Positions 18,957-27,140 of a stretch of DNA of 64,000 nucleotides are shown here, piece after piece. The position numbers were made by a program, and so were the translations under genes. The stretch comes from Planctomycetota bacterium. GTDB taxonomy: Bacteria > Planctomycetota > Phycisphaerae > Phycisphaerales > SM1A02. Every line of letters starts with the position of its first letter. Positions within the stretch are counted from its first letter, which is position 1. The notes beneath the pieces are model-generated. The model saw only the letters and a list, made by a program, of their open reading frames with translations. It did no database searches and had not been told where the DNA came from. The DNA is taken from the NCBI GenBank assembly GCA_022574595.1, contig JACZRS010000017.1:1-64000 (forward strand), in the 5' to 3' direction.

Positions 18957-19246
18957 TACATATTCCCTTCTTTAGTACAGAAGCAGTCTAGTCCGTTGGA
19001 CACAAACGGACAATAAACATGTGACTGACCTCGCCTCCTCTTATGACTACCGCCACGCATCCGCTTCTTTCTGCCGAATCGTGATCAATTCCGGTGGCTA
19101 CGGCGATACCAAGTCAAACATATTGAGATTTTACGCGGGAATCTGAGCTTATCCAACGATTCCTCTCATTATCGCCTTGATATTCATCGCACCCTATGCC
19201 CCTATGTGTATCCCCTACCTAAGTAGGGAATTTAGGAGACCAATCT

Positions 19247-21205
19247 ATGGCGAGAGCAGACACTATCAATGCGCCAAGAGGCGGCAAGCGAATGGCAATT
19301 CGAGAACGATGTGCCATTGGCTATGTACGCCGCTCGACTGATCGGCAGGAACAGTCGATTCCCGATCAGAAGAAGGCGATCGAAAAATACACTGATGATA
19401 ATGAACTAAGGTTGTTGCGTTTCTATGTAGATGATGCCATAAGTGGTACGAGTACAATAAAACGCCACGCGTTTCAGGACATGATTGCAGATGCTAAGAA
19501 ACGATCATGTGATTTTCGATTCGTGGTTGTTTATGATGTGAAGCGCTTCGGCCGAGTCGATAATGATGAAGCGGGTTACTACAGACACATTCTGCGCAGT
19601 CAAGGTATCGAGGTAATCTATACTAGTGAGAATTTTAATGGTGATGGAACGGATGATTTAATTCGACCCGTCAAGCAGTGGCAGGCTAGAGAAGAGAGTA
19701 AGGATCTTGCGAAGGTTGTCATTCGAGGATTGTTAAGTAAAACTGAATCCGTTGGTGCGCCAACAAATGGCAATGGAACTTCAGAACGCGCTTCTGGAGG
19801 TTGGTGGATGGGTGGTGCTCCTCCTTATGGGTATGATCTTGCTTATGAAAGCCAGATGGGTGAGTTTCTTTTCTGTCTGCGGTACATGAGAGATGGCTCC
19901 AAGCAGATGCTAAATAGCAAATGCAAACTGATCAGAACCTTGCCAAGAGGTGAATCGATAGCTGTATCGAGAAGAGATCGGTGTAAATTAGTTCCAAGTG
20001 AAGAATCACGAGTTAAGATAATAAAGCGAATCTTTGAAATGTATGTCAAAGAGCGAAGAGGCTTTATGGCTATTGCAAAGCGTCTTAACAAGGATGGAGT
20101 ACTTACCTCCAGAGGGCCACATTGGGCTTCGCAGTACAGTGGCCTGTGGTCACAGACATCGGTTCGAGCGATCCTTGTCAATCCAGCTTATAGCGGAGAC
20201 ATGGTTTGGAACCGAAGAACAGATGCACGGTTCTTTCGCATTGTTAATGGCCAAGCTGTAGAGCGCAAGGGTAAGTTTGGTAGAAGATTAGAACTCAACA
20301 ATGAATCAGATTGGATTGTCATTGCAAATGCTCACACTGCATTGGTTAAGAGAAGACTCTTTGAAACTGCCAAGCAGAGAATAGTTGAGAAACTCGAATC
20401 CAGGATGCAGAGGGGTATCAATCCCAGAACAGGCGCAGTTGCAGGACAGCGATCTCAACCCAGTGAGCTAGATGGCTCACGAGCTCAATTCCTACTATCA
20501 AGATTGTGTACTTGTTTACATTGTGAGAGCAGGTACGAAGGATACTCACGCTACCCAAGTCACAGCAACAGTCTAAAAGTTAAAACACTTCATTATGCAT
20601 GTGGTGGCTACATCAGGCGCGGGCGATCTATCTGCACACTTGGCGCTATTCATAGGGATCAACTAGAAGAAGCTGTAATTAAAGCAACTGTTAAGTTCTA
20701 TAAGCCCTTCACCAAAGCTAATGGCGAATCTTTCATACTAAAGGCCATACGAAAACAACTAGGCTCATTGCAAAAAGATGCTGCTAAACGCAGGATTAAG
20801 TGTGAAGCTGAGATTGAGAAGATTGACGACCATATCCGCAACCTTCTAGATAACATCAATGCATCCAATCGAGATATTGCTAATCGACGATTAGATGAGA
20901 TAACCCTCGAGCGCAACTCCATCGAATCACAGCTTGCTTCACTTAATCTATTTATAATGGAAGAAGCTGATATCAAAGAGCTTGTTCAAGAAACTATCCT
21001 CTTTACATCAAGCCTTGCTTCAATGTTAAATCACGGATTATTTGATGATCGTCGCTCGGCAATTAGGCGATGCGCTAAGAATATATTCATTGATAGAGAC
21101 AACAACCAAGCAATCATTGCCTTACGAATATTGCCAACCTTTGTTGGCGGGCAGGCTACTGAAAAGACCACCGATGTAAAAGTTCCAATCTTGATTGGGA
21201 AGTAA
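19247..21205 (+). CDS. Large serine recombinase (site-specific integrase)
   Basis: A 652-residue recombinase. The catalytic resolvase domain (about 20-165) contains GYVRRSTDRQEQS with S30 as nucleophile, and YDVKRFGR. A recombinase DNA-binding domain follows (about 190-350, GGAPPYGYD, then the NPAYSGDMVWNR region). A zinc beta-ribbon comes next (RLCTCLHCESRY...YACGGYIRRGRSIC). The C terminus is a coiled coil that usually controls directionality. Such enzymes integrate phages and islands between unlike attP and attB sites. GGAG lies upstream of the ATG. It stands at the right edge of the island, about 150 bases from tRNA-Glu, so it is the best candidate for moving the island. It looks complete. 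The 290-base gap to rmuC (18957-19246) holds nothing that I can identify. Confidence 0.92.
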   Translation: MARADTINAPRGGKRMAIRERCAIGYVRRSTDRQEQSIPDQKKAIEKYTDDNELRLLRFYVDDAISGTSTIKRHAFQDMIADAKKRSCDFRFVVVYDVKRFGRVDNDEAGYYRHILRSQGIEVIYTSENFNGDGTDDLIRPVKQWQAREESKDLAKVVIRGLLSKTESVGAPTNGNGTSERASGGWWMGGAPPYGYDLAYESQMGEFLFCLRYMRDGSKQMLNSKCKLIRTLPRGESIAVSRRDRCKLVPSEESRVKIIKRIFEMYVKERRGFMAIAKRLNKDGVLTSRGPHWASQYSGLWSQTSVRAILVNPAYSGDMVWNRRTDARFFRIVNGQAVERKGKFGRRLELNNESDWIVIANAHTALVKRRLFETAKQRIVEKLESRMQRGINPRTGAVAGQRSQPSELDGSRAQFLLSRLCTCLHCESRYEGYSRYPSHSNSLKVKTLHYACGGYIRRGRSICTLGAIHRDQLEEAVIKATVKFYKPFTKANGESFILKAIRKQLGSLQKDAAKRRIKCEAEIEKIDDHIRNLLDNINASNRDIANRRLDEITLERNSIESQLASLNLFIMEEADIKELVQETILFTSSLASMLNHGLFDDRRSAIRRCAKNIFIDRDNNQAIIALRILPTFVGGQATEKTTDVKVPILIGK

Positions 21206-21295
21206 AGAGCCGCTGCAATCAACCTGCTGTAAGCGCTAGAATTTCTACTAAAAACTCATATCGCAGTTTCGGCAATTTGAAGGTGAATCAAACCA

Positions 21296-21333
21296 CAAAC
21301 AAAATCGGCCTTGGCGCTAGCGCCAAAGCCGAT
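21296..21333 (-). terminator. Rho-independent terminator downstream of tRNA-Glu
   Basis: On the minus strand a 14-bp stem (21304-21333, one G-U pair, two-base loop) is followed by ATTTTGTTT. It lies 26 bases beyond the tRNA 3' end, as expected for tRNA transcription running leftward. It could also stop rightward transcripts from the recombinase gene. Confidence 0.7.
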
Positions 21334-21359
21334 AGTACACTATCAATATCCTAACAAAG

Positions 21360-21434
21360 CGACCCCAAGGGGATTCGAACCCCTGTCTTCAGGATGAAAA
21401 CCTGATGTCCTGGACCTGACTAGACGATGGGGTC
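21360..21434 (-). tRNA. trnE: tRNA-Glu (UUC anticodon)
   Basis: Read on the minus strand it folds as a complete cloverleaf. The acceptor is GACCCCA/TGGGGTC with discriminator G. The anticodon stem is TCAGG/CCTGA around TTTTCAT, giving anticodon TTC. The T arm contains GGTTCGAATCC. CCA is not encoded. Its 3' end faces the island, the usual polarity when an island has integrated at a tRNA. Confidence 0.93.
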
Positions 21435-21561
21435 GGGTCAATTGACGGCCATAGTAGCCCCTGCACCCCTACTAGGACAAGCTGCATGGAATCGCAGCCA
21501 AGGCCCGAGGATATAAACAATCGTGCTATTGGCGACGTACGGATAGGCCGATATTTGTTTT

Positions 21562-21975
21562 ATGAAGCGCCTTAGCCACTTGATACCTCGATTATTAACT
21601 GCCATTGCCCTGTCAATAGGGTTTTTGTTCATGGCTAGCGTCTTTACGCCTGATCCTTCACAAGCGGATTTCTCACAAATAGATTCAGATCTAAGCCAAT
21701 CGAACAATCCATATATGGATAGCCACTCAGCCAGTCCATATACAGGCATGACTTCGCTTGGACGTATTGAAGGAACGATTTACAACGTAGAAATCTTCGC
21801 AACGCCTATCGGACCACGATTTAGCGTTTGGGGGATAGATGGCCAGGAGCTAGCGACCTTGATGACCCGCGAGCAGGTCATGCGCTACTTTGGCGAAGAT
21901 CTGCCTTTACCTGATCTTCAGGCAAATTCACCATTGCAGCTCATGCACGCTGAACCTATACACGCAGATTGGTAA
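21562..21975 (+). CDS. Exported hypothetical protein
   Basis: A 137-residue protein with a good N-terminal signal or anchor (RLLTAIALSIGFLFMASVF) and a short mature part. A segment of alternating hydrophobics (IEGTIYNVEIFATPIGPRFSVW) suggests a small beta domain, followed by ELATLMTREQVMRYF. No named family is recognised. It is the first gene on the core side of tRNA-Glu and is followed 43 bases later by the nucleosidase-family gene. No ribosome-binding site of normal strength is visible, as for several genes in this stretch. Confidence 0.6.
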   Translation: MKRLSHLIPRLLTAIALSIGFLFMASVFTPDPSQADFSQIDSDLSQSNNPYMDSHSASPYTGMTSLGRIEGTIYNVEIFATPIGPRFSVWGIDGQELATLMTREQVMRYFGEDLPLPDLQANSPLQLMHAEPIHADW

Positions 21976-22018
21976 GGTCTGCTTAGAGTTTCTGCATTAA
22001 ATCGGCTAGTGTTTAGAT

Positions 22019-22684
22019 ATGGCAACCAGCCGAGAATTCAGCAAATTAATATTGCTCTGCCCACTTCAGTTTGAAAGACGCGCTTTAGTAGCAGCGGGAT
22101 TGGAAGAATGCTGCGATATAGTATGCTGCGGGCCGGGTGATGCTGCGGGTATTTGGGTTAAAGATAATTGTGCAACCAATACAAATTCGCTGCTGATCCT
22201 TGCAGGATTAGGAGGCGGTCTGCGAGATAGCTTGCTTGCATCAACAGCTCATATCGCAAGTAAAGTAATTGATGAACAGGGTAATAGTTGGACGCCAACA
22301 TTTAAGTTATCTGAAAAAGCTTCACAAGCTACTATAGTTTCAACTAAGCATGTAATTGTTACTCCCGAGGGTAAGCGAGCGCTAGCCGAGCGAAGCGGCG
22401 CTGATATCGTCGATCTTGAATCCGCTGGCTTTGCGGCTGCGGCCTCTGTAAATACTTGCCATTGGGCAATTGTGCGCGGCATCAGTGACTGTGTTGATGA
22501 TTCGCTGCCCGAGGATATTGATCAATGGGTAGATTCTAAAGGAAGCACAAAGCCCAGCGCTGTTGTGGCATCCATTCTGCGCAAGCCGGCTCTGCTTGGT
22601 GATATTCGCAAGATGCGCTCAGCTAGTATTACTGCGATGCAGGCGGTTTCTGATATTATTAAACTTATGATGAAAAGTAAGTGA
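22019..22684 (+). CDS. Nucleoside phosphorylase/nucleosidase-family protein
   Basis: A 221-residue protein of the PNP/UDP phosphorylase superfamily, related to MTA/SAH, futalosine and adenosylhopane nucleosidases. Visible features are CGPGDAAG near residue 37, the glycine-rich ILAGLGGGLRDSL, IVTPEGKRAL, and DIVDLESAGFAAA, which corresponds to the conserved ME(S/T) ribose-binding region. VRGISDCVDDSLPED corresponds to the catalytic Asp segment. These enzymes cleave the N-glycosidic bond of purine nucleosides. The substrate cannot be told from sequence; adenosylhopane and futalosine are candidates. The protein is slightly short for the family. It is followed by a small palindromic repeat and nadD. 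Confidence 0.7.
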   Translation: MATSREFSKLILLCPLQFERRALVAAGLEECCDIVCCGPGDAAGIWVKDNCATNTNSLLILAGLGGGLRDSLLASTAHIASKVIDEQGNSWTPTFKLSEKASQATIVSTKHVIVTPEGKRALAERSGADIVDLESAGFAAAASVNTCHWAIVRGISDCVDDSLPEDIDQWVDSKGSTKPSAVVASILRKPALLGDIRKMRSASITAMQAVSDIIKLMMKSK

Positions 22685-22697
22685 CAATTAAGTTCCA

Positions 22698-22752
22698 CAC
22701 AGGGTCAAGCCCTGTGGCTAAACCTATTGCCCAGTGCCTAGTGCCTAATGCC
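22698..22752. repeat. Palindrome (GGGTCAAGCCC core) followed by 7-bp-period repeats
   Basis: Arms CACAGGG/CCCTGTG surround a TCAAG loop (22698-22716), followed by GGCTAAAC and then heptamers of the AGTGCCT type (22731-22752) running into the nadD start. The same two modules occur upstream of flbD at 63838-63893, where the stem has compensatory changes. Confidence 0.75.
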
Positions 22753-23383
22753 TTCTTCTTCCATGATGCCAACCCTACTAATCTTTGGCGGTACGTTTGA
22801 TCCACCGCATCGTGCGCACACTGAGTTGCCGCCGCTGGTTGCGGATCAACTTGATTGTGATCGCATTCTTTATGTAATGGCTTCGCTAAATCCGCTTAAA
22901 GCTGATTCGCCGCCGACATCTGCGGAACATCGTTTAGCAATGCTGGAAATTGCGATCAGCGATTTACCCAAAGCAGAAATCTGTACGCTAGAACTTGATC
23001 GGCCTGGGCCTAGCTATGCAGTTCAAACGCTGGAGCAATTGCGCGAAGCGCATGGAACAGATGTTGGGTTTTATCTTTTATTAGGTTCAGATCAAGCTTT
23101 ACAATTTACAAAGTGGAAAGACTGGGAGCATATTCTTGAATTGGCAACGCCCGTAGTAATGCTCCGCCCACCGCTTGATATTAAACAGTTTGAGCAGCAG
23201 CTATCCGAATCGTGTCCACCGAAACTGCTCGCAAATTGGCTAGAATGGATCGCAGATTTGCCCCAACTTGATATCAGCGCAACAGAAATAAGGCAAAGGT
23301 TTATTGTTGGAAAAGGCTTTGATGATTCTCTCGATCCGAGAGTCCTGGCATATATTAAAGAGCATGGGCTTTATCTGATATGA
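22748..23383 (+). CDS. nadD: Nicotinate-nucleotide adenylyltransferase
   Basis: A 211-residue protein that makes deamido-NAD from nicotinate mononucleotide and ATP, a core step of NAD synthesis. The nucleotidyltransferase signature GGTFDPPHRAH (14-24) is intact. ISATEIRQR near residue 180 is the family's second ATP-binding motif, and LLLGSDQALQF matches the conserved G.D region. The length is normal. ATGs occur at 22748, 22763 and 22766. The first falls inside the heptamer repeat, so one of the later ones may be the true start. Confidence 0.93.
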   Translation: MPSSSMMPTLLIFGGTFDPPHRAHTELPPLVADQLDCDRILYVMASLNPLKADSPPTSAEHRLAMLEIAISDLPKAEICTLELDRPGPSYAVQTLEQLREAHGTDVGFYLLLGSDQALQFTKWKDWEHILELATPVVMLRPPLDIKQFEQQLSESCPPKLLANWLEWIADLPQLDISATEIRQRFIVGKGFDDSLDPRVLAYIKEHGLYLI

Positions 23384-23405
23384 AACCCAGCCAGGACAAA
23401 CTGCG

Positions 23406-23867
23406 ATGAACTTAAGATGGTTACTTTTTGATTACGCTGACCCTGCACTGCAACTATCTTTTCGCAAACGAATGAAGATTCAATGGCGTCGTGTTCCTTT
23501 CAAAGAAATGCCCCGCTCCATGGTGCGCAAAAGATTGTTATGCGCAGCAGTAGCAGCCTTGCCGATGATTGCCGCCTTAATACTAAAGCAATATTTGATT
23601 ATTCAACTGATTGTAAGTAATCAAATGAGCATGTGGTTATTTTCGGCCATGTCTGCTGGTTTTATTCTTATGTCCTGGATATGGATAAGTATTGTCAGCG
23701 GTCTGTTTCTACGGCCCGAATGCTATTATCGCATGAGGCTCGAAGGCTACGATGTCTGCCTTGGCTGTGGTTACTGGCTTCGCGGCCTTGATGAATCCAT
23801 AAAGAAATGCCCGGAATGTGGTTCGCAGCGCGAACTAATTGCTGATAAATGCGAAAGTAAATATTGA
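23406..23867 (+). CDS. Membrane protein with C-terminal CxxCGYxLxGL zinc ribbon (copy 1)
   Basis: A 153-residue protein with two predicted membrane spans (about 46-68 and 75-100). They are followed by a cytoplasmic zinc ribbon: DVCLGCGYWLRGLDESIKKCPECGS, here best read as CLGCGYWLRGL and CPECG. The CGYxLxGL...CPECG pattern recurs in many small proteins that I associate with Phycisphaerae-type planctomycetes. Its role is not known. It is adjacent to a paralogue that starts at its stop codon. Confidence 0.7.
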   Translation: MNLRWLLFDYADPALQLSFRKRMKIQWRRVPFKEMPRSMVRKRLLCAAVAALPMIAALILKQYLIIQLIVSNQMSMWLFSAMSAGFILMSWIWISIVSGLFLRPECYYRMRLEGYDVCLGCGYWLRGLDESIKKCPECGSQRELIADKCESKY

Positions 23868-24328
23868 TGAACTTAAGATGGTTACTTTTTGATTACGCTG
23901 ACCCTGCGCTGCCGCTATCATTTTGGAAACGGCAGAAAATCACATGGCGACCCATTCCAATATGGAAAATGCCCAAATCGCTAAGGCGAGGCAGAATATT
24001 GTGTATAGCATTTGGGATAGCCCCTTTTGCTATTGCAACTCCCTTTATGCCCTTCCTGTTTAATCAACTTATTCGTTTGTCTCATAATGTAACATGGTAT
24101 CCTTTAGTTGTGCTATATATTGCTGTGGTTTGGTCTTGGGGCTGCTTTATATACGGATTAACTTCACGAACCGAACATTATTATCGCATCCGGCTAGAAG
24201 GTTACGATGTCTGCCTTGGCTGCGGCTACTGGCTGCGCGGCCTTGATGAAACCATACGGGCGTGCCCGGAATGTGGGACCGATCGTATTGCGTTCGATGA
24301 AGATGATCACCTAAAAGCTAGATCTTAA
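23867..24328 (+). CDS. Membrane protein with C-terminal CxxCGYxLxGL zinc ribbon (copy 2)
   Basis: A 153-residue paralogue of the preceding protein. The first 16 residues match exactly (MNLRWLLFDYADPALP/Q) and the ribbon is nearly identical, while the membrane part differs strongly. ATG at 23867 shares its A with the TGA stop of copy 1, giving coupled translation. This pattern of identical ends and diverged middle suggests tandem duplication with selection, or gene conversion, on the two ends. Function unknown. Confidence 0.7.
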   Translation: MNLRWLLFDYADPALPLSFWKRQKITWRPIPIWKMPKSLRRGRILCIAFGIAPFAIATPFMPFLFNQLIRLSHNVTWYPLVVLYIAVVWSWGCFIYGLTSRTEHYYRIRLEGYDVCLGCGYWLRGLDETIRACPECGTDRIAFDEDDHLKARS

Positions 24329-24384
24329 TAGACCGAGACTATCACAATCAGCCGATCAATAACCATGCTGAGGCATTTAGCTAT

Positions 24385-26274
24385 ATGAAGGCTACAATGC
24401 ACTCTTTTCCATACTTCAGGACTCAACCCTCAAGACTCACCGCTTACTCCTCAGGACTCAAGACACCCTTGCACATCCGCAATTTTTCAATCATCGCTCA
24501 CATCGACCACGGCAAAAGCACCTTAGCCGACCGCTTGCTGCAAATGACCGAGGCGGTATCTGAACGCGATGCCAAGGAGCAATTGCTGGATTCAATGGAT
24601 CTTGAGCGCGAGCGAGGCATCACCATCAAGGCTTCCGCTGTAACGGTTACCCACGAATATAAAGGCGAAACCTATCAGCTTAACTTCATAGACACGCCCG
24701 GCCACGTTGATTTCACCTACGAAGTCTCACGTGCTTTAACCGCTTGTGAGGGCGCACTACTGGTAGTAGATGCAACACAAGGCGTAGAAGCTCAGACCGT
24801 CGCCAACGCTTACTTAGCTATTAATAATGATCTCGAGCTGATTCCTGTGATAAATAAGATTGATCTGCCTACTGCTCGCCCTGAAGATGTTGCAATGGAA
24901 ATCGAGCAGGTGCTTGGTCTATCAACAGACGATTGCATTTACTGTTCAGCAAAGACCGGCGAGGGGATCATGGAGATGCTCGATTGCATATGCGAAAAAC
25001 TCCCGCCACCTCGTAAATCTGAAGTAAAAGAAACGCGAGCGCTGATCTTTGACAGTCACTACGATGATTACCGAGGCGTTGTGGTATATATAAGAATTTT
25101 CGACGGTTCTTTAACGGTTGGCGATAAAGTGCGGATGATGGGGACCGGCCGAACTTTTACTATTACCGAACTTGGCCGCTATACACCTACGCAGACAAAG
25201 TCCAAGACGCTGGGCCACGCAGAGGTCGGTTACATGGTTGCTGCGATCAAGTCCCTGGAAGATGTGCGTGTTGGAGACACGATTACACTTGATACTAATC
25301 CGGCAAATGAAGCTTTACCCGGTTATGAAGAACCTATGCAGGTGGTTTTTTGCGAGTTCTACCCCGCAACACAAACCGAAGATTCGGGCAAGAAAGGTGA
25401 TTACGAAACGCTTCGTGATGCAATAAACAAGCTTCATCTAAATGATGCAAGCTTTACTTACGAGCCAATTCATTCTGAAGCGCTGGGGTTTGGTTTTCGA
25501 TGCGGATTTTTAGGTTTGCTGCACATGGAGATCGTGCAGGAACGATTGGAACGTGAAGGCGGGGTGGAAATTGTCCAAACCGCGCCAACCGTCAGCTATC
25601 AGATTGAACTGCGCGATGGAACGCTTGTTGAGATACACAACCCCGCGGACTTGCCTGATCTTTCTAACGTAGTATCAATTCGAGAACCAATCGTAAAACT
25701 TGAAATCATCTGCCCAACTGAAAATATCGGCGATCTGATGAAGCTTTGTGATGGCCGAAGGGGGACTTATAAATCCCAGCAATTCATATCCCAAACCAGA
25801 CAGATTCTTGACTACGAGTTGCCGCTTGCAGAAATCATCTACGATTTTTATGACAAGCTAAAATCCATAACCCGTGGCTACGGCACGATGGATTATGAAA
25901 TCACAGGCTATCGTGCTGACCGGTTGGTAAAGGTCAATATCCTCGTAAACAATCAGCCAGTCGAAGCACTTAGTATAATCTGTCACAGGGATATTGCTGA
26001 AAAGCGCAGCCGCTTAATTTTGCAGAAGCTGCGTAAACAAATCGCTCGACATCAATTTGAAATCCCCTTGCAGGCTGCGATCGGCGGCAAAATCATAGCT
26101 CGAGAGACTATCAAGGGCGTGCGAAAGAACGTCACCGCCAAGTGCTATGGCGGGGATATATCTCGAAAACGCAAACTTCTTGAAAAACAAAAGAGGGGCA
26201 AAAAGCGTATGAAAACCGTGGGATCGGTGAATATCCCACAAGAAGCGTTTCTAGCTGTACTTGAGCAGGAATGA
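24385..26274 (+). CDS. lepA: Elongation factor 4 (LepA), ribosome back-translocase GTPase
   Basis: A translational GTPase with the usual order: G domain (AHIDHGKST at 38-46, DTPGH, NKID), domain II, the EF-G-like domains, and the LepA-specific C terminus ending KRKLLEKQKRGKKRMK. Family length is about 600. The reading frame from ATG 24385 gives 629 residues, and its first 28 fall on a 7-bp-period repeat and look non-homologous. A TTG at 24469 would give 601 residues beginning MHIRNFSIIAHIDHG, which fits the family much better, so that start may be the real one. Confidence 0.95.
   Translation: MKATMHSFPYFRTQPSRLTAYSSGLKTPLHIRNFSIIAHIDHGKSTLADRLLQMTEAVSERDAKEQLLDSMDLERERGITIKASAVTVTHEYKGETYQLNFIDTPGHVDFTYEVSRALTACEGALLVVDATQGVEAQTVANAYLAINNDLELIPVINKIDLPTARPEDVAMEIEQVLGLSTDDCIYCSAKTGEGIMEMLDCICEKLPPPRKSEVKETRALIFDSHYDDYRGVVVYIRIFDGSLTVGDKVRMMGTGRTFTITELGRYTPTQTKSKTLGHAEVGYMVAAIKSLEDVRVGDTITLDTNPANEALPGYEEPMQVVFCEFYPATQTEDSGKKGDYETLRDAINKLHLNDASFTYEPIHSEALGFGFRCGFLGLLHMEIVQERLEREGGVEIVQTAPTVSYQIELRDGTLVEIHNPADLPDLSNVVSIREPIVKLEIICPTENIGDLMKLCDGRRGTYKSQQFISQTRQILDYELPLAEIIYDFYDKLKSITRGYGTMDYEITGYRADRLVKVNILVNNQPVEALSIICHRDIAEKRSRLILQKLRKQIARHQFEIPLQAAIGGKIIARETIKGVRKNVTAKCYGGDISRKRKLLEKQKRGKKRMKTVGSVNIPQEAFLAVLEQE
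24415..24464. repeat. 7-bp-period degenerate repeat (CTCAAGA type) at the lepA start
   Basis: About seven heptamers of the form CTCAAGA, CTCACCG, CTTACTC and CTCAGGA run in series. It overlaps the annotated N terminus of LepA and probably lies in the 5' untranslated region. It is related in sequence to the array at 42290-42317 read on the other strand. Confidence 0.65.
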
Positions 26275-26371
26275 ATTTGCCGCTTGGATTGTCTATGTAG
26301 GAGACTCTACTTTTCGATGTTAACTAATCCGTCACAGGACGATCTATCTGAAACCATAAGAAGGTGTTTCC

Positions 26372-27100
26372 ATGAAAAACCGTGAACGAATCGCAATCTA
26401 CGCAGTGCTGGCAATTCTGCTGACATTTAATCTTTCTTCCATTTTAGGTCTTACATCAACTAAAGCGGTTGCAGAAGGATTCATAGTTAAGCAAGACCTT
26501 GGCCCAGTTTCTGCGCTGACTTTAACCGGCGATGATCAGCCATTGGTTTTGCACAATGGCAAAGGTCGTCTTGCGTGGTCGGATAATGCGCATAGTAAAG
26601 CCTATAGCGTTGCCTTTGTTTCAACTAATAAAGCTATGGGCCAACTACTTGAATCAGAAGTCTATGCTGGCCCTCTCAAGAGTCTCGATGAAGAATTTAC
26701 AGCCCGAAATAAGGAATTTGAACAAAGCCTCAATGCATATCGCCAGCAAAACCAAAACGTCCGACCAGAAGATCCAAAATATCGAGAGATTCAACAAATC
26801 TATACAGCCATGCGCGAAGAATACCAACGCTGGGCAAGCGAAGCCCGAGGAAAAATGGAGCAGTTGGAAACCTCGCAAATCGAATTAGCATTCCGCGAAT
26901 TGGTTTTAGGTGTTGAGGTTGTCGCTGAACGATTAAATATCGATATCGTCTATCAATTTGTCGCAACAGCTGATGACTTCGCAACTAGTAACCCTGCGCG
27001 CGCGACTCTCGCAATCAGGGAGCGATCAGCTTTGGTCTATCCTGAGCAATTGGACATCACCGATGCGGTTCTAGAGGAGCTGTCGCTGGTTAGCGATTGA
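26372..27100 (+). CDS. OmpH/Skp-like periplasmic chaperone family protein
   Basis: A 242-residue protein with an N-terminal membrane or signal segment (IAIYAVLAILLTFNLSSILGL). A beta strand of Skp type follows (VAFVSTNKAMGQLL), and a long charged helix (about 95-175, LDEEFTARNKEFEQSLNAY) forms the coiled-coil prongs of this family. The C terminus returns to beta (LNIDIVYQF), as in Skp. Skp captures outer-membrane proteins in the periplasm. The protein is longer than E. coli Skp (about 160), with an N-terminal insert of some 50 residues. ATG preceded by AAGGTG. The assignment is by pattern. Confidence 0.65.
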   Translation: MKNRERIAIYAVLAILLTFNLSSILGLTSTKAVAEGFIVKQDLGPVSALTLTGDDQPLVLHNGKGRLAWSDNAHSKAYSVAFVSTNKAMGQLLESEVYAGPLKSLDEEFTARNKEFEQSLNAYRQQNQNVRPEDPKYREIQQIYTAMREEYQRWASEARGKMEQLETSQIELAFRELVLGVEVVAERLNIDIVYQFVATADDFATSNPARATLAIRERSALVYPEQLDITDAVLEELSLVSD

Positions 27101-27140
27101 TGGTTTGGTAAAATAGCTGGCAATAACCGATACTGTAGCT

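Larger units (their letters stand above)
1..21359. mobile_element. Accessory/integrative island (left end outside the window)
   Basis: This is inferred from content. A large serine recombinase lies at the right edge, next to tRNA-Glu. Inward of it are phage-packaging and defence-type genes and several proteins I cannot assign. To the right of the tRNA the gene content changes at once to housekeeping genes. I could not find a second copy of the tRNA 3' end or any other clear direct repeat in the window, so the left boundary and the attachment core are unknown. Several elements may be nested here: the 1-8.4 kb part (regulator, tyrosinase, terminase cassette) and the 8.8-21.2 kb part (defence genes plus recombinase) need not have arrived together. 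Confidence 0.5.

Noticed and set aside
21340-21434. Clear att direct repeat using the tRNA-Glu 3' end
   Set aside because: I found no second copy of the tRNA 3' end in the window, so no attachment site can be stated.
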